Shown: positions 8,582-17,083 of the stretch, piece after piece
How positions within the stretch are numbered: position 1 is the stretch's first letter
Layout of the letters: each line of letters starts with the position of its first letter
Assembly (NCBI GenBank): GCA_938091745.1
Contig: CALLJK010000011.1
Location: 62,001 to 126,000, forward strand
DNA length: 64,000 nt
Direction: 5' to 3'
Source: Candidatus Bipolaricaulota bacterium
GTDB lineage: Bacteria > Bipolaricaulota > Bipolaricaulia > RBG-16-55-9 > DRXL01
Notes under the pieces: model-generated
Told to the model about the DNA's origin: nothing
Databases searched by the model: none
What the model saw: the letters and a program-made list of their open reading frames with translations, nothing else
Position numbers and translations under genes: made by a program

Positions 8582-8673
8582 CAGTGGCCTCCTTTCGATG
8601 CCAGCAACTCTATAGAGCTATATAGGAATTTTCTCCTGTTAAGTATTCTAAAGCTTTCCTAGAGGAGGAGTCT

Positions 8674-8787
8674 ATGATTCTTAGCAGGCCCCTTCCTGAC
8701 CTTCAGCAAAAGCCTGATCAAGATCACCCTGCCAGGCGTCTCCGGTCATTGGCGCCTGAGTGCGATATCGCTTATAGTACTCTATAG
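8674..8787 (+). CDS. possible 37-residue leader peptide upstream of the malic enzyme
   Basis: A small frame with a strong GAGGAGG ribosome site 6-7 bases before the ATG; it encodes [20 protein letters not shown] and 17 more residues, Pro/Asp/Arg-rich, with no recognised domain. It ends 19 bases before the malic enzyme start and overlaps the candidate promoter at 8749-8778. It may be a leader peptide, a small protein or chance. It sits in the 225-base divergent region between hdrC and the malic enzyme gene, which has no other gene. Confidence 0.3.
   Translation: MILSRPLPDLQQKPDQDHPARRLRSLAPECDIAYSTL
8749..8778 (+). promoter_or_regulatory. sigma70-type promoter for the malic enzyme gene
   Basis: TTGGCG (8749-8754), an 18-base spacer, then TATAGT (8773-8778). 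The predicted start of transcription is about 20 bases before the gene's AAAGGAG ribosome site and ATG. Confidence 0.5.
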
Positions 8788-8806
8788 ATTCAGAAAGGAG
8801 TCACGT

Positions 8807-11068
8807 ATGGGATTGAGGGAAGATGCCTTAGAATACCATAGCAAGCAACCACCAGGCAAGTGGGAGATCACCCCGACCAAGCCCTGTCTCACCCAGCGCG
8901 ATCTCTCGTTAGCATATACGCCCGGGGTTGCCGAGCCTTGTCTGGAGATCCAGAAGAACCCAGAGGACGCATACACGTACACGACCAAGGGGAACCTGGT
9001 CGCCGTAATCACCAATGGCACGGCCGTCTTGGGATTAGGCAATATCGGCGCTCTCGCAGGCAAGCCCGTCATGGAGGGCAAAGCCCTGCTCTTCAAGCGC
9101 TTCGCCGACATTGATGCGATTGATTTAGAAGTGAACACAGAAGACCCAGAATTATTTATTCAGATTGTTAAGCTCCTGGAGCCAACCTTTGGCGGCGTCA
9201 ATCTGGAAGACATCAAAGCACCAGAGTGTTTTTATATCGAAGAGACTCTGAAAAAACAGATGAATATCCCGGTCTTTCATGATGATCAGCATGGCACGGC
9301 GATTATCTCCGGGGCAGCGTTGCTCAACGCATTAGAATTAGTCGATAAAAAGATCTCAGAGGTGAAGATCGTCTTCAGCGGGGCGGGGGCTGCAGCTATT
9401 GCCACAGCCAAGTTCTATGTGCTCTTGGGTGCCAAGAGAGAGAATATCATTATGTGCGACACCCACGGGGTAATCTATCAAGGCCGCGAGGAAGGCATGA
9501 ACCCGTATAAGCAAGAGTTTGCCGCCAAGACCAAAGCGCGCACCCTCGCTGAGGCTCTCGTAGACGCCGATGTCTTCGTGGGGCTGTCGGGGCCAAATAC
9601 AGTTACAAAAGAGATGGTCAAGAAGATGGCCAAAAGCCCAATTATCTTTGCCATGGCCAACCCCAACCCCGAAATCCCCTATCCCGACGCGAAAGCCGCT
9701 CGCCCCGATGCCCTCGTCGCCACCGGGCGCAGCGACTTCCCCAACCAAGTCAATAACGTCTTAGGGTTTCCGTTCATCTTCCGTGGGGCGCTCGACGTGC
9801 GCGCTACTCAGATCAACGAAGCGATGAAAGTTGCTGCCGCCAAGGCCCTCGCGGCGCTGGCAAAAGAGGACGTCCCCGACTCGGTCGTCAAAGCGTATGG
9901 ACTAGAGTCGTTGCACTTTGGGCCGGATTATCTCATTCCCAAGCCGTTAGACCCACGGGTGCTCTTGTGGGAGGCCCCAGCGGTCGCTCAAGCGGCTATG
10001 GAGACCGGCGTAGCGCGAGTGAAGCTCGATCTCAACAAATATCGGGAGCAACTGGAAGCGCGCTTAGGGAAATCTCGCGAGATGATGCGGATTATCATCA
10101 ACAAGGCGCGGGCGAACCCCAAGCGCATCGTTCTCGCAGAAGGTGAGCACGAGAAGATGATCCGCGCCGCGTATCAGTTGGTCTTCGAGCGCATCGCCAA
10201 GCCCATTCTCTTGGGAGATGCGCAAAAGATCCGCGAGCGCGCCCAGCAATTACAGATCAATCTCAACGGCATCGACGTGATAGACCCGCGCACCGATGCG
10301 CGCCGGGAACGCTATGCGCAGAGACTCTATGAACTGCGCTGCCGCAAAGGCGTGGCGCTGAATGAAGCCCATGAGCTGATCACCAGGCCCAATTACTTTG
10401 CAGCGATTATGGTCGAGATGGGCGACGCTGACGGGATGATCGCGGGCTTGGGCTTCCATTATCCTGAGGGGCTGCGCCCGATCCTACAGATCATTAAGAC
10501 GCGCCCTGATTGCAAGACCATCGCTGGGGCATACCTTGTCACGGTAAAGAATAGAGTTTTGCTTTTTGCTGACGCGACGGTGAATGTCGAGACGGACGCT
10601 GAGAAGCTTGCGGAGATCGCGATCCTGACAGCGCGCTTGGCCAAGGACTTCAACATCGAGCCGCGCATCGCGATGCTCTCCTACTCTGATTTTGGCAGCG
10701 TGCGCCATGCCCGCACGGAGCGCGTCCGCCAAGCCGTGGAGATCGTGCGTCAGCGCGCGCCTGAGCTTATCATTGACGGTGAGATGCAGGCCGACACCGC
10801 GCTCATCCCCGAGATCCTCAACGGGGGGTATCCGTTCAATCGCTTGAAAGAGCCGGCGAACGTCTTGATCTTCCCCAACTTGGAGTCGGGGAACATCAGC
10901 TACAAATTAGTGCAGTGTCTGGCCAACGCTGAGGTCATCGGCCCCATTCTGATCGGGACGCGCAAGCCAGCTTATGTGTTGCAGCGCTATCACGAAGTGA
11001 AGGACATCGTGAATCTCGCTGCGATGGCTGTCGTTGAGGCGCAGAAGCTCGAAGGGGCTGTCAAGTAG
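8807..11068 (+). CDS. maeB: NADP-type malic enzyme with C-terminal phosphotransacetylase-like domain
   Basis: 753 residues, the normal length for the large bacterial MaeB type. The N-terminal malic domain (about 1-160; [14 protein letters not shown] and the FHDDQHGTA metal-site region) and the nucleotide-binding domain (about 165-400; [13 protein letters not shown]) convert malate to pyruvate and CO2 with reduction of NAD(P). The C-terminal 330 residues resemble phosphate acetyltransferase; in this family that domain is usually catalytically silent and gives control by acetyl-CoA. The AAAGGAG site and ATG are clear. A hairpin terminator follows directly, so it is a single-gene unit. It would link C4 acids to pyruvate and supply reducing power. 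Cofactor preference cannot be read safely from the sequence. Confidence 0.93.
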   Translation: MGLREDALEYHSKQPPGKWEITPTKPCLTQRDLSLAYTPGVAEPCLEIQKNPEDAYTYTTKGNLVAVITNGTAVLGLGNIGALAGKPVMEGKALLFKRFADIDAIDLEVNTEDPELFIQIVKLLEPTFGGVNLEDIKAPECFYIEETLKKQMNIPVFHDDQHGTAIISGAALLNALELVDKKISEVKIVFSGAGAAAIATAKFYVLLGAKRENIIMCDTHGVIYQGREEGMNPYKQEFAAKTKARTLAEALVDADVFVGLSGPNTVTKEMVKKMAKSPIIFAMANPNPEIPYPDAKAARPDALVATGRSDFPNQVNNVLGFPFIFRGALDVRATQINEAMKVAAAKALAALAKEDVPDSVVKAYGLESLHFGPDYLIPKPLDPRVLLWEAPAVAQAAMETGVARVKLDLNKYREQLEARLGKSREMMRIIINKARANPKRIVLAEGEHEKMIRAAYQLVFERIAKPILLGDAQKIRERAQQLQINLNGIDVIDPRTDARRERYAQRLYELRCRKGVALNEAHELITRPNYFAAIMVEMGDADGMIAGLGFHYPEGLRPILQIIKTRPDCKTIAGAYLVTVKNRVLLFADATVNVETDAEKLAEIAILTARLAKDFNIEPRIAMLSYSDFGSVRHARTERVRQAVEIVRQRAPELIIDGEMQADTALIPEILNGGYPFNRLKEPANVLIFPNLESGNISYKLVQCLANAEVIGPILIGTRKPAYVLQRYHEVKDIVNLAAMAVVEAQKLEGAVK

Positions 11069-11085
11069 CAGTGTGCTAAGAGAAA

Positions 11086-11135
11086 AGCAGGGGCACAGGG
11101 CCGTGCGCCCCTGCTCTTTTTTCTTTCTTTTTTCT
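11086..11135. terminator. rho-independent terminator between maeB and panB
   Basis: Stem AGCAGGGGC / GCCCCTGCT with a 12-base loop, followed by a T-rich tract (ctttttt ctttctttttt). Convergent genes end on both sides and the opposite strand also ends in a short T run, so it may serve both. Confidence 0.85.
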
Positions 11136-11140
11136 TTTTC

Positions 11141-12016
11141 TTATTTCTTCTTCAAAGCTTTGATGAGCTTCTCCAGCTCTCCTTCGGCCATGTTGTAAAA
11201 GTGCTCCGGCTGCGGGAATTTTTCAGCCTTCACTTCCTCCCGATAGCGCGAGAATGCCTCTAACAAGATCGGGCTCACGTTTGCATAGCGCTTCACGAAC
11301 TTGGGCGTGAAGCGCTCGAACATCCCGATCATATCGTGAACGATCATGAGCTGCCCGTCCACGTCTTTGCCGCTCCCTAACCCGTAGACGGGGATCTTGA
11401 CGCGCTCGTGAATGATCTTTGCTACCGGAGCGGGGATGCACTCTAACAGAATCGCGAACGCTCCGGCTTCTTCTAGCGCTTCCGCGTCAGCGATCAATCT
11501 CTTAGCTGTTTCGGCGTCGCGCCCTTGGGCCTTGTAGCCGCCCAATTGCGTGTAAGATTGCGGGGTCAGCCCGATGTGCCCCATCACGGGGATGCCCGCG
11601 TCGGTGATCGCCCTGATCACCGGGGCCATGCGCGCCCCACCCTCTAATTTCACAGCGTCGGTGCCGCATTCGGCCATAAAGCGTCCGGCGTTTCTGATCG
11701 CTTCTTCTTTCGAGATTTGATAGCTCATATACGGCATATCCCCGATGACGAACGCGTACTTGACGGCACGACAGACGGCTGCCGTAAACGTGATCATCAC
11801 GTCCATCGTGACGGGGAGCGTTGTCTGATAGCCGAGCATGGTCATGCCCAAGGAGTCTCCGACTAGGATCATTTCGATTCCGGCGCGGTCCATCAAGAGC
11901 GCTGTGGGATAGTCATAGCACGTGAGCCAGCTGACAGGCTCTTTGTTGGCCTTCATCTCGTAGAGCTTTGGGATGGTGATCTTTTGGCGTTCGGCTTGTT
12001 GGGCTTTGGGTGCCAT
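11141..12016 (-). CDS. panB: 3-methyl-2-oxobutanoate hydroxymethyltransferase
   Basis: 291 residues, a TIM-barrel of normal PanB length. It transfers a hydroxymethyl group from methylene-tetrahydrofolate to alpha-ketoisovalerate, giving ketopantoate for pantothenate and CoA synthesis. Visible signatures are LTCYDYPTALLMDRAG, LVGDSLGMTMLGY (metal-binding Asp), VIGDMPYMSY, VKLEGG and GHIGLTPQS. The segment usually read as IGIGAG is VYGLGSGKDVDGQ here, a modest variation. A strong GAGGAGG site precedes the ATG. It stands alone, convergent with maeB and divergent from hicBA; other pantothenate genes are not in the window. Confidence 0.93.
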   Translation of the reverse strand: MAPKAQQAERQKITIPKLYEMKANKEPVSWLTCYDYPTALLMDRAGIEMILVGDSLGMTMLGYQTTLPVTMDVMITFTAAVCRAVKYAFVIGDMPYMSYQISKEEAIRNAGRFMAECGTDAVKLEGGARMAPVIRAITDAGIPVMGHIGLTPQSYTQLGGYKAQGRDAETAKRLIADAEALEEAGAFAILLECIPAPVAKIIHERVKIPVYGLGSGKDVDGQLMIVHDMIGMFERFTPKFVKRYANVSPILLEAFSRYREEVKAEKFPQPEHFYNMAEGELEKLIKALKKK

Positions 12017-12050
12017 TTATATCTCCTCCTCTGTATAGATAGTAGTTGGT

Positions 12051-12079
12051 TTGGCTCGTTGGGAGCTACGCGCTATAAT
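12051..12079 (+). promoter_or_regulatory. promoter placing the hicB start codon at or near +1 (leaderless)
   Basis: TTGGCT (12051-12056), 17-base spacer, TATAAT (12074-12079), then only six bases before the hicB ATG at 12086. No ribosome site can fit, so the transcript should be leaderless or nearly so. Confidence 0.7.
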
Positions 12080-12085
12080 TGAGTT

Positions 12086-12340
12086 ATGGCGAGTAAGAGA
12101 CGCGAACGTGTTAAATATCTGGTCACTCTGCGCGAGGCAGAGGAAGGTGGGTATACTGTCGAAGTTCCGGCCCTGCCCGGCTGCATCTCTGAAGGGGATA
12201 GCTACGAAGAAGCGCTCGCTAACATCCGTGACGCTATTACGGCCTACCTTGCAGAGCTGGGTGACGAGTTGAACCCTCGGGCGCGCGTGATAATCACCGA
12301 AGTCGAGGTGGAAGTGCCAGCGCCTGCCGCGCATGTCTAA
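12086..12340 (+). CDS. hicB: HicB-family antitoxin, pair 1
   Basis: 84 residues of the partial RNase H-like HicB fold: YLVTLREAEEGGYTVEVPAL, LPGCISEGDSYEEALANIRDA and an acidic, valine-rich end. It should bind and neutralise the HicA toxin encoded immediately downstream, whose start it overlaps by 8 bases. There is no separate DNA-binding domain. The gene begins six bases after a good -10 box. Of the three hicBA-like pairs in the window this is the only one where both genes look intact. Confidence 0.85.
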   Translation: MASKRRERVKYLVTLREAEEGGYTVEVPALPGCISEGDSYEEALANIRDAITAYLAELGDELNPRARVIITEVEVEVPAPAAHV

Positions 12341-12557
12341 GAAGCTGCCGCACGTTTCAGGGCAGCGCGCCGCACAAGCTTTCGCACGGGCGCGATGGAC
12401 CATACGAGAAAAGGGTTCCCATATCATCTTGACCAAAGCGGGCGTCCGATATAATCTCTCCGTGCCTAACCATCGTTCGCTCAAGAAGGGAACGCTGCGC
12501 AGTCTGATTCGCAAGGCTGGCTTGACAGTCGCAGAGTTCATTCAGCTGCTCTCCTGA
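12333..12557 (+). CDS. hicA: HicA-family mRNA interferase toxin, pair 1
   Basis: 74 residues with the compact dsRBD-like HicA fold. The catalytic histidine lies in KGSHIILTK, followed by the usual VPNHRSLKKGTLRSLIRKAG and a VAEFIQLL end. HicA cleaves mRNA until bound by HicB. Antitoxin first, toxin second with an 8-base overlap is common for this family. Intact length and all signature residues suggest it is functional. The pair sits alone between panB and a minus-strand gene, with no mobile-element sign. Confidence 0.87.
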   Translation: MSKKLPHVSGQRAAQAFARARWTIREKGSHIILTKAGVRYNLSVPNHRSLKKGTLRSLIRKAGLTVAEFIQLLS

Positions 12558-12601
12558 GCTGCGCTTGTTCTGTTTGTTATAGCCTTCAACGATAGTCTAA
12601 A

Positions 12602-13552
12602 TCACGGCTTTGGGATTGCCAAGTCTTTCGTCCCCGGCTTGGACATTATAGCTTCGGGATAGTTCTCTTGGATCAGCTCGTGAATGATCTGGGCGTATTT
12701 GACTTTTTCGCGGGCCATCTCAGCTAAGAGCTGTGGGCTTGTCCAGGGCTTATAGAGCGCCCCCGGCCCAGCGGCGCACGCCGGCCCATGCTCGATCTTA
12801 AAGTAACACGGCGCACAAACTCTCACCATCTCTGGCGCGTCGTAAAATCTCAGATATCCCCCGAACGACTCGGTCAGGACGACGTGCAGATCCATCGGGA
12901 TATCTATGGCTTTGCGAATGGAAGCGAGCTGGGGCAGAGACAAATCAGCGATAGGGTTGAACGTCCCCGCGCCAAGCATCTGCAAGACCTTGCCCCCGGC
13001 AGCATTGGCGTGCCCAGCGTAGATCGAGACTTTAAACGTGACGTCTTTGGGAATGTCGCCCTTCTGTTTGAGTTCGTTCAGAAGCCAGAGTAGTCCTTCG
13101 TCAATCACTAAGAACCCCCGAAAGCCCAGCTCAATAGCTCTCATAATATCAGAGATCACATAGCGCAATTGATCGGAACCGCGGAATCTCAGACCAGAAA
13201 ACGCCCCTTCGGGCGTGACGAGTTGTCTTCCCGTGTCCCACGCCGAGCGCGGCCCTGGGGTGAGAATCACTTCGAGTTTCGCTTGTGCGGCGAGCTTGGC
13301 GAACTCTTTCAGCTCTTTTCTGTCTAAGAGTGTTGCGCCCATCACGACTGAAATAATTCGGTGAATGGGCATCTTACGCTTCTCGCTCTCGTCAATGAGC
13401 GCTTCGAGAACGCTCAGGCGCTCGACTCCCGAAATCTCCATACGATACTGCGCACCATCGGGAAAGCGTTTCTCGCTGGTGGGCAGATCATACGCATCGC
13501 GTCCAGGAATGCCCACACGTTCCATCGCCTTGGCGACCTGTTGCATTTTCAT
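12602..13552 (-). CDS. TIM-barrel-like protein, possibly related to U32 peptidase-type proteins
   Basis: 316 residues from an ATG with GAGGAGG eight bases upstream; an upstream ATG at 13645 would add 31 residues but lacks that support. Alternating strands and helices (RIISVVMGATLL, LEVILTPGPRSAWD, GFRGFLVIDEGLL, TFKVSIYAGHANAAGG, MDLHVVLTESFGGYLRF) suggest a TIM barrel. A cysteine-bearing segment (VCAPCYFKIEHGPACAAG) near residue 265 could bind metal. I recall similar proteins being labelled U32-peptidase-like, but the diagnostic U32 motif is not clear. It lies divergent from the thiolase-like cluster. No function is claimed. Confidence 0.5.
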   Translation of the reverse strand: MKMQQVAKAMERVGIPGRDAYDLPTSEKRFPDGAQYRMEISGVERLSVLEALIDESEKRKMPIHRIISVVMGATLLDRKELKEFAKLAAQAKLEVILTPGPRSAWDTGRQLVTPEGAFSGLRFRGSDQLRYVISDIMRAIELGFRGFLVIDEGLLWLLNELKQKGDIPKDVTFKVSIYAGHANAAGGKVLQMLGAGTFNPIADLSLPQLASIRKAIDIPMDLHVVLTESFGGYLRFYDAPEMVRVCAPCYFKIEHGPACAAGPGALYKPWTSPQLLAEMAREKVKYAQIIHELIQENYPEAIMSKPGTKDLAIPKP

Positions 13553-13676
13553 AAGAAAAACCTCCTCATCTCTCGGTTTTGATTGTAGGGCTTTATCTTG
13601 GGGCGCACCATGACCCAGCGCAGCTTCCAAGATGATCATGAGCATTGTCTCCAGTCGCGTCTTTGTTTATTCTCGG

Positions 13677-13707
13677 TTGGTAATTGAGGGCGTGACTTCG
13701 TTATAAT
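13677..13707 (+). promoter_or_regulatory. probable promoter of the thiolase/DUF35 cluster
   Basis: TATAAT at 13702-13707 with TTGGTA at 13677-13682 (19-base spacer, a little long). Transcription would start about 25 bases before the GAAGGAGG ribosome site of the first thiolase-like gene. Confidence 0.4.
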
Positions 13708-13739
13708 AAATAGCCGAAAAACGCACGAAGGAGGCACCC

Positions 13740-14906
13740 ATGCGAGATGTGGCCGTTCTGGGGGTCGGCGCGACGGCCTTTGCGAGCCAGACCCCGGAGG
13801 TCAACTGGAAGGAGCTCATCTACGACGCGGCGGTCAAAGCTTATGCCGAAGCGGGGATAGATCCCCGGCGCGACGTAGATAGCTTCGTGACGTGCGCGGA
13901 AGACTACTGGGAGGGCTTCTCGATCTTCGACGAGTTCACTCCTGACCAGTTAGGCGCGGCCCTGCGCCCGATGATGACGGTCTGCGGCGACGGCTTACAG
14001 GGGCTGGCAAACGCGTACATGCAGATCAAGACGGGACTGTTCAACATCGTCGTGGTCGAAGCTCACAGCAAGATCTCGGAGCTCTTAACATACGAACATA
14101 TTGTTGAGGCGGCGTTTGATCCCGTCTATGAGCGTCCGCTCTCGGCGGAGCGCGAGGCGCATCCCTATTATGTCGCAGGCTTGGAGATGAATCTCTATCT
14201 GCGCGCGACGGGGACAACAGAAGAGCAGTGTGCCTTCGTCGCGGTGCAGAACCGCCGGCAAGCTCTCAACAATCCCTTGGCCCCTTACGGGGCGCGCATT
14301 GGGCTACAAGAGATTTTTAATTCGGGCTATGCATTCACTCCGTTAAAAAGATGGGAGATCGCCTCGCGAGCAGACGGGTGTATCGTCTTTGTGCTGGCTG
14401 CAGGGGAGATCGCGCGACGACTCTCTAAAAAGCCGTTAGTCTATCTAGAGGGGATCGGCTGGTCGTCGGAATCCCCGTGGATTGCAGCGCGAAGCGCCGA
14501 CGCGGGCTATGCTCGACGTGCAGCGCAGATCGCCTATCGTCACGCGGGGATCACCGATCCCAGAAGACAGATTGACGTCATTGAGGTCGAAGATCGCTTT
14601 GCGTTTAAAGAGCTTCAGCATCTGGAAGCCTTGGGCTTTGCGCGTCCTGGGGAGGCGGGATGGCTCGCGCAGTCAGGGGCTTTAGGGCTTGAGGGCGAGC
14701 TCAAAGTGAATCTTAGCGGGGGCTCGCTGGGCTGTGGCGACTTAATCGAAGCGTCTGGGCTGCAGCGCGCTTTAGAGATCGTGTTGCAGCTGCGTGGTGA
14801 AGCTGGAGCACGGCAAGTGCCCAATGCTCGTGTCGGTGTTGCGCAGTCGTGGCGTGGGATTCCGCATGGGACAGGTGCGGTCGCTGTGTTTGCACGGAGA
14901 GATTAG
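13740..14906 (+). CDS. thiolase-like protein (archaeal/SCP-x type), first of two
   Basis: 388 residues with the thiolase fold. Cys82 in MMTVCGDGLQGLA is where the family's acyl-accepting cysteine lies, but the normal CAS/CSG context is altered. The C-terminal loop reads LSGGSLGCGDLIEASGLQRA, so the usual catalytic His of GHPxGATG is missing or replaced. It is thus an atypical member of the thiolase/lipid-transfer family that pairs with DUF35 proteins, and two DUF35 genes lie downstream. Known relatives act as two-component thiolases (archaeal acetoacetyl-CoA thiolase, BbsAB) or as retro-aldolases (Ltp2-DUF35); which applies here is open. Ribosome site GAAGGAGG. Confidence 0.82.
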   Translation: MRDVAVLGVGATAFASQTPEVNWKELIYDAAVKAYAEAGIDPRRDVDSFVTCAEDYWEGFSIFDEFTPDQLGAALRPMMTVCGDGLQGLANAYMQIKTGLFNIVVVEAHSKISELLTYEHIVEAAFDPVYERPLSAEREAHPYYVAGLEMNLYLRATGTTEEQCAFVAVQNRRQALNNPLAPYGARIGLQEIFNSGYAFTPLKRWEIASRADGCIVFVLAAGEIARRLSKKPLVYLEGIGWSSESPWIAARSADAGYARRAAQIAYRHAGITDPRRQIDVIEVEDRFAFKELQHLEALGFARPGEAGWLAQSGALGLEGELKVNLSGGSLGCGDLIEASGLQRALEIVLQLRGEAGARQVPNARVGVAQSWRGIPHGTGAVAVFARRD

Positions 14907-14955
14907 ACCTAACCCCCTAGCCCCCCTTCCCTAAAGAGGAAGGGGGAAAAGTGAG
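14906..14955. repeat. GC-rich palindromic repeat, copy 3
   Basis: gacctaacccc end, then CCCCCTTCCCT-aaag-AGGAAGGGGG. It begins at the last base of the thiolase-like gene's TAG stop and ends 8 bases before the DUF559 start. With copy 4 it brackets the DUF559 gene. Confidence 0.75.
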
Positions 14956-14963
14956 GTGGCATA

Positions 14964-15356
14964 GTGGCTGGAATCATCACGGGGCAGAAGATAGAACAGT
15001 CTAAGGCACTCCGTGCTCGGCAGCTTCGTCGCCAGATGACTCCTGCAGAACAAATCCTGTGGCAGGCATTACGTGCTAATCGCTTGCAGGGATGGCATTT
15101 TCGTCGCCAACAGGTCATTTTCTATTGCCATGCTGCTCGGTTGATCGTAGAGATAGATGGTGACATTCACGAGCAGCAACTTGTATACGATGAGGATCGT
15201 GACAGGGTCTTAACAGCACGTGGCTTACGGATTTTGCGATTTAGGAACAGCGAAATTCTGCAAAACTTAGAGCAGGTGCTGGCTCATATTGCCGAGGCAT
15301 GCCGTGAATCTCTCTCCCCTCCCTCTTTAGGGGAGGGGCCGGGGGAGAGGTCTTGA
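14964..15356 (+). CDS. DUF559 (endonuclease-like fold) protein, internally shortened
   Basis: 130 residues. Signatures: LRARQLRRQMTPAEQILWQA, WHFRRQQ, ARLIVEIDGDIH and RGLRILRFRNSEIL, all typical of DUF559, a Vsr-like PD-(D/E)XK-fold family. Normally FRRQ is followed by about eight residues including a conserved Asp before FYCH; here the frame goes directly FRRQQVIFYCH, so that segment seems deleted. The likely catalytic EIDG remains. The last 14 residues (SLSPPSLGEGPGERS) are encoded by repeat copy 4. It splits the thiolase-like pair and is not a logical part of that pathway, so it probably arrived with its flanking repeats. GTG at 14964. Confidence 0.75.
   Translation: MAGIITGQKIEQSKALRARQLRRQMTPAEQILWQALRANRLQGWHFRRQQVIFYCHAARLIVEIDGDIHEQQLVYDEDRDRVLTARGLRILRFRNSEILQNLEQVLAHIAEACRESLSPPSLGEGPGERS
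15311..15353. repeat. GC-rich palindromic repeat, copy 4
   Basis: CCCCTCCCTC-ttta-GGGGAGGGG core with a gggggagaggtc end. It supplies the DUF559 C-terminus and stops 18 bases before the second thiolase-like gene. Confidence 0.75.
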
Positions 15357-15370
15357 AAGAAAGGAGTCTT

Positions 15371-16552
15371 ATGAATCTTACAAAGATTCGCAAAGACGTC
15401 GCAGTTGTCGGCGCGGGGATGACCGTCTTCGCGCGCAGACTCCAAGAGACGGGCAAGGAGATGAGCTGGGAAGCCGCCAAGATGGCCCTCGACGAAGCCG
15501 GGCTCACACTGAAAGACATTGACGCGGTGATCTTAGGCTCAGCCCCCGATGCGTTCGACGGGGTGCACAAGAAGGGCGATTGGCTGCTCGATGGCGCTGG
15601 GGGCACGAACAAACCGTTCATGCGCGTCTACACCGGCGGCGGCACGGCTGTCTTCGCGCCTATCGCGGGGTGGTGGCACGTCGCTTCGGGGATGTTCAAG
15701 AGAGTGCTCGTCGTCTGTGAGGAGAAGATGTCTTCGGTCCAACCCCACGCGCAGAGCGCGTTCGCGCACATCTGGGACCCCATCTTAGATAGACCCTTAA
15801 AGCCCAACTTGGTCTGGATCTTTGCGATGGAGATGCAGCGCTATATGCACAAATATAACGTGCGCTACGAAGACATCGCGCTCGTCGCCGTGAAAAACAA
15901 GCGCAATGCTGTGGGCCATCCGTGCGCGCAGCTGGCCGATCCCAATATTACTTTGGATGACGTGATCAACTCCGAGCCGATGGCCCTGCCCGTGCGCAGG
16001 CTCGATATTAGCCCGCCCTCAGACGGCGCCTCAGCGATTGTGCTCGTCAGCGAGGACGTCGCGTATGAGCACACGGATACGCCCGTCTGGATTGACGGCG
16101 TCGGTTGGTGTATCGATACGACGATGTGGACGAACAGAGATTTAGCGTTCCCAAAGTTTGTGGCGCGGGCAGCGAAGATGGCCTACGAGATGGCCGGGAT
16201 CAAAAACCCCAGAAAAGAGATAGACTTCGCCGAGCCGTATGACCCGTTTGACTACAAAGAGCTGCAACACTTAGAGGGGCTCTTGCTTGCCGATCCCGGG
16301 GAGGCGGCGATCATGACCCGTGAAGGCAAGACCCAAAGAGATGGGGAATTTCCCGTCTGTCCCAGCGGCGGGCTCTTGGGGGTGGGAAACCCTATCGCGG
16401 CGACGTTAGGGATCAAGATTGGAGAAGTCTACTGGCAGCTGGCACGGAAAGCTGGCCCACGCCAAGTGAAAAAAGACGTGCGCACGGGGGTCACCCAAGC
16501 GTGGGGCGATCTGATGCAATTCAGTGCAGTGATTGTGATGAGGAGGCGCTAA
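15371..16552 (+). CDS. thiolase-like protein lacking the nucleophilic cysteine, second of two
   Basis: 393 residues from an ATG preceded by AAAGGAG. The thiolase fold is evident, but the position of the active-site cysteine reads VYTGGGTAVFAPIAG (Gly near 89-91), and the C-terminal loop is PSGGLLGVGNPIAATLG, so Asn replaces the histidine. GGG/GGA loops of this kind occur in the SCP-x/Ltp and BbsB-like subfamily whose members work with DUF35 partners, some as aldolases or as non-catalytic subunits. It is likely to pair with one of the two DUF35 proteins directly downstream (2-base gap to the first). Condensing thiolase chemistry by this subunit alone seems unlikely. Substrate unknown. Confidence 0.83.
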   Translation: MNLTKIRKDVAVVGAGMTVFARRLQETGKEMSWEAAKMALDEAGLTLKDIDAVILGSAPDAFDGVHKKGDWLLDGAGGTNKPFMRVYTGGGTAVFAPIAGWWHVASGMFKRVLVVCEEKMSSVQPHAQSAFAHIWDPILDRPLKPNLVWIFAMEMQRYMHKYNVRYEDIALVAVKNKRNAVGHPCAQLADPNITLDDVINSEPMALPVRRLDISPPSDGASAIVLVSEDVAYEHTDTPVWIDGVGWCIDTTMWTNRDLAFPKFVARAAKMAYEMAGIKNPRKEIDFAEPYDPFDYKELQHLEGLLLADPGEAAIMTREGKTQRDGEFPVCPSGGLLGVGNPIAATLGIKIGEVYWQLARKAGPRQVKKDVRTGVTQAWGDLMQFSAVIVMRRR

Positions 16553-16554
16553 CT

Positions 16555-17076
16555 ATGAGCAAATCTCAAAAATTTGGGCCGCCGCTCAACCCCAGAGGAC
16601 GGCGCTTAGAAGCGAAAGAGCTCGAGAGCATCACGCATGTTCGCGCTAAAACTCCCGCGAAGTACGCGTGGGCCGCAGGCACAGCGATGAGTCGCTTCTT
16701 AGAAGAGCTCAAGAACGGAAAGATCATCGGGCGCAAGTGCGCTCGGTGCAATCGAGTGCTCGTGCCGCCGCGGATGTTCTGTGAGCGGTGCTTTGCGCCC
16801 ACAACGGAGTGGGTCTACTTGCCGGGCACCGGGGTCGTGGAGACGTTCTCGATCTCGTACATCGACACGAACGCGAATCGCATTAAAGAGCCAATCTTGG
16901 TAGGGACAATCGCGTTTGACGGTGCGCCGCCCCATTGTGGGATCATGCACTACTTTGGCGAAGTGAAGCCCGAAGAGTTGAAGATCGGGATGCCGGTCGA
17001 GCCGGTGTGGAAGCCCAAAGAAGAGCGCGTCGGCTCGGTCTTGGATATCAAATACTTCCGGCCACGCCAAAAGTGA
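16555..17076 (+). CDS. DUF35 zinc-ribbon/OB-fold acyl-CoA partner protein, first of two
   Basis: 173 residues: N-terminal helices, a rubredoxin-like zinc ribbon with Cys62, Cys65, Cys76 and Cys79 (KCARCNRVLVPPRMFCERC), then an OB-fold ending LDIKYFRPRQK. In archaeal thiolase/HMG-CoA synthase complexes and in the Ltp-DUF35 aldolases this family holds the CoA moiety and passes intermediates to the thiolase-fold partner. The ATG follows a GAGGAGG site and is 2 bases after the thiolase-like stop, so the two are surely co-translated. The N-terminal extension of about 30 residues is longer than minimal DUF35. Confidence 0.88.
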   Translation: MSKSQKFGPPLNPRGRRLEAKELESITHVRAKTPAKYAWAAGTAMSRFLEELKNGKIIGRKCARCNRVLVPPRMFCERCFAPTTEWVYLPGTGVVETFSISYIDTNANRIKEPILVGTIAFDGAPPHCGIMHYFGEVKPEELKIGMPVEPVWKPKEERVGSVLDIKYFRPRQK

Positions 17077-17083
17077 GGAAGCT

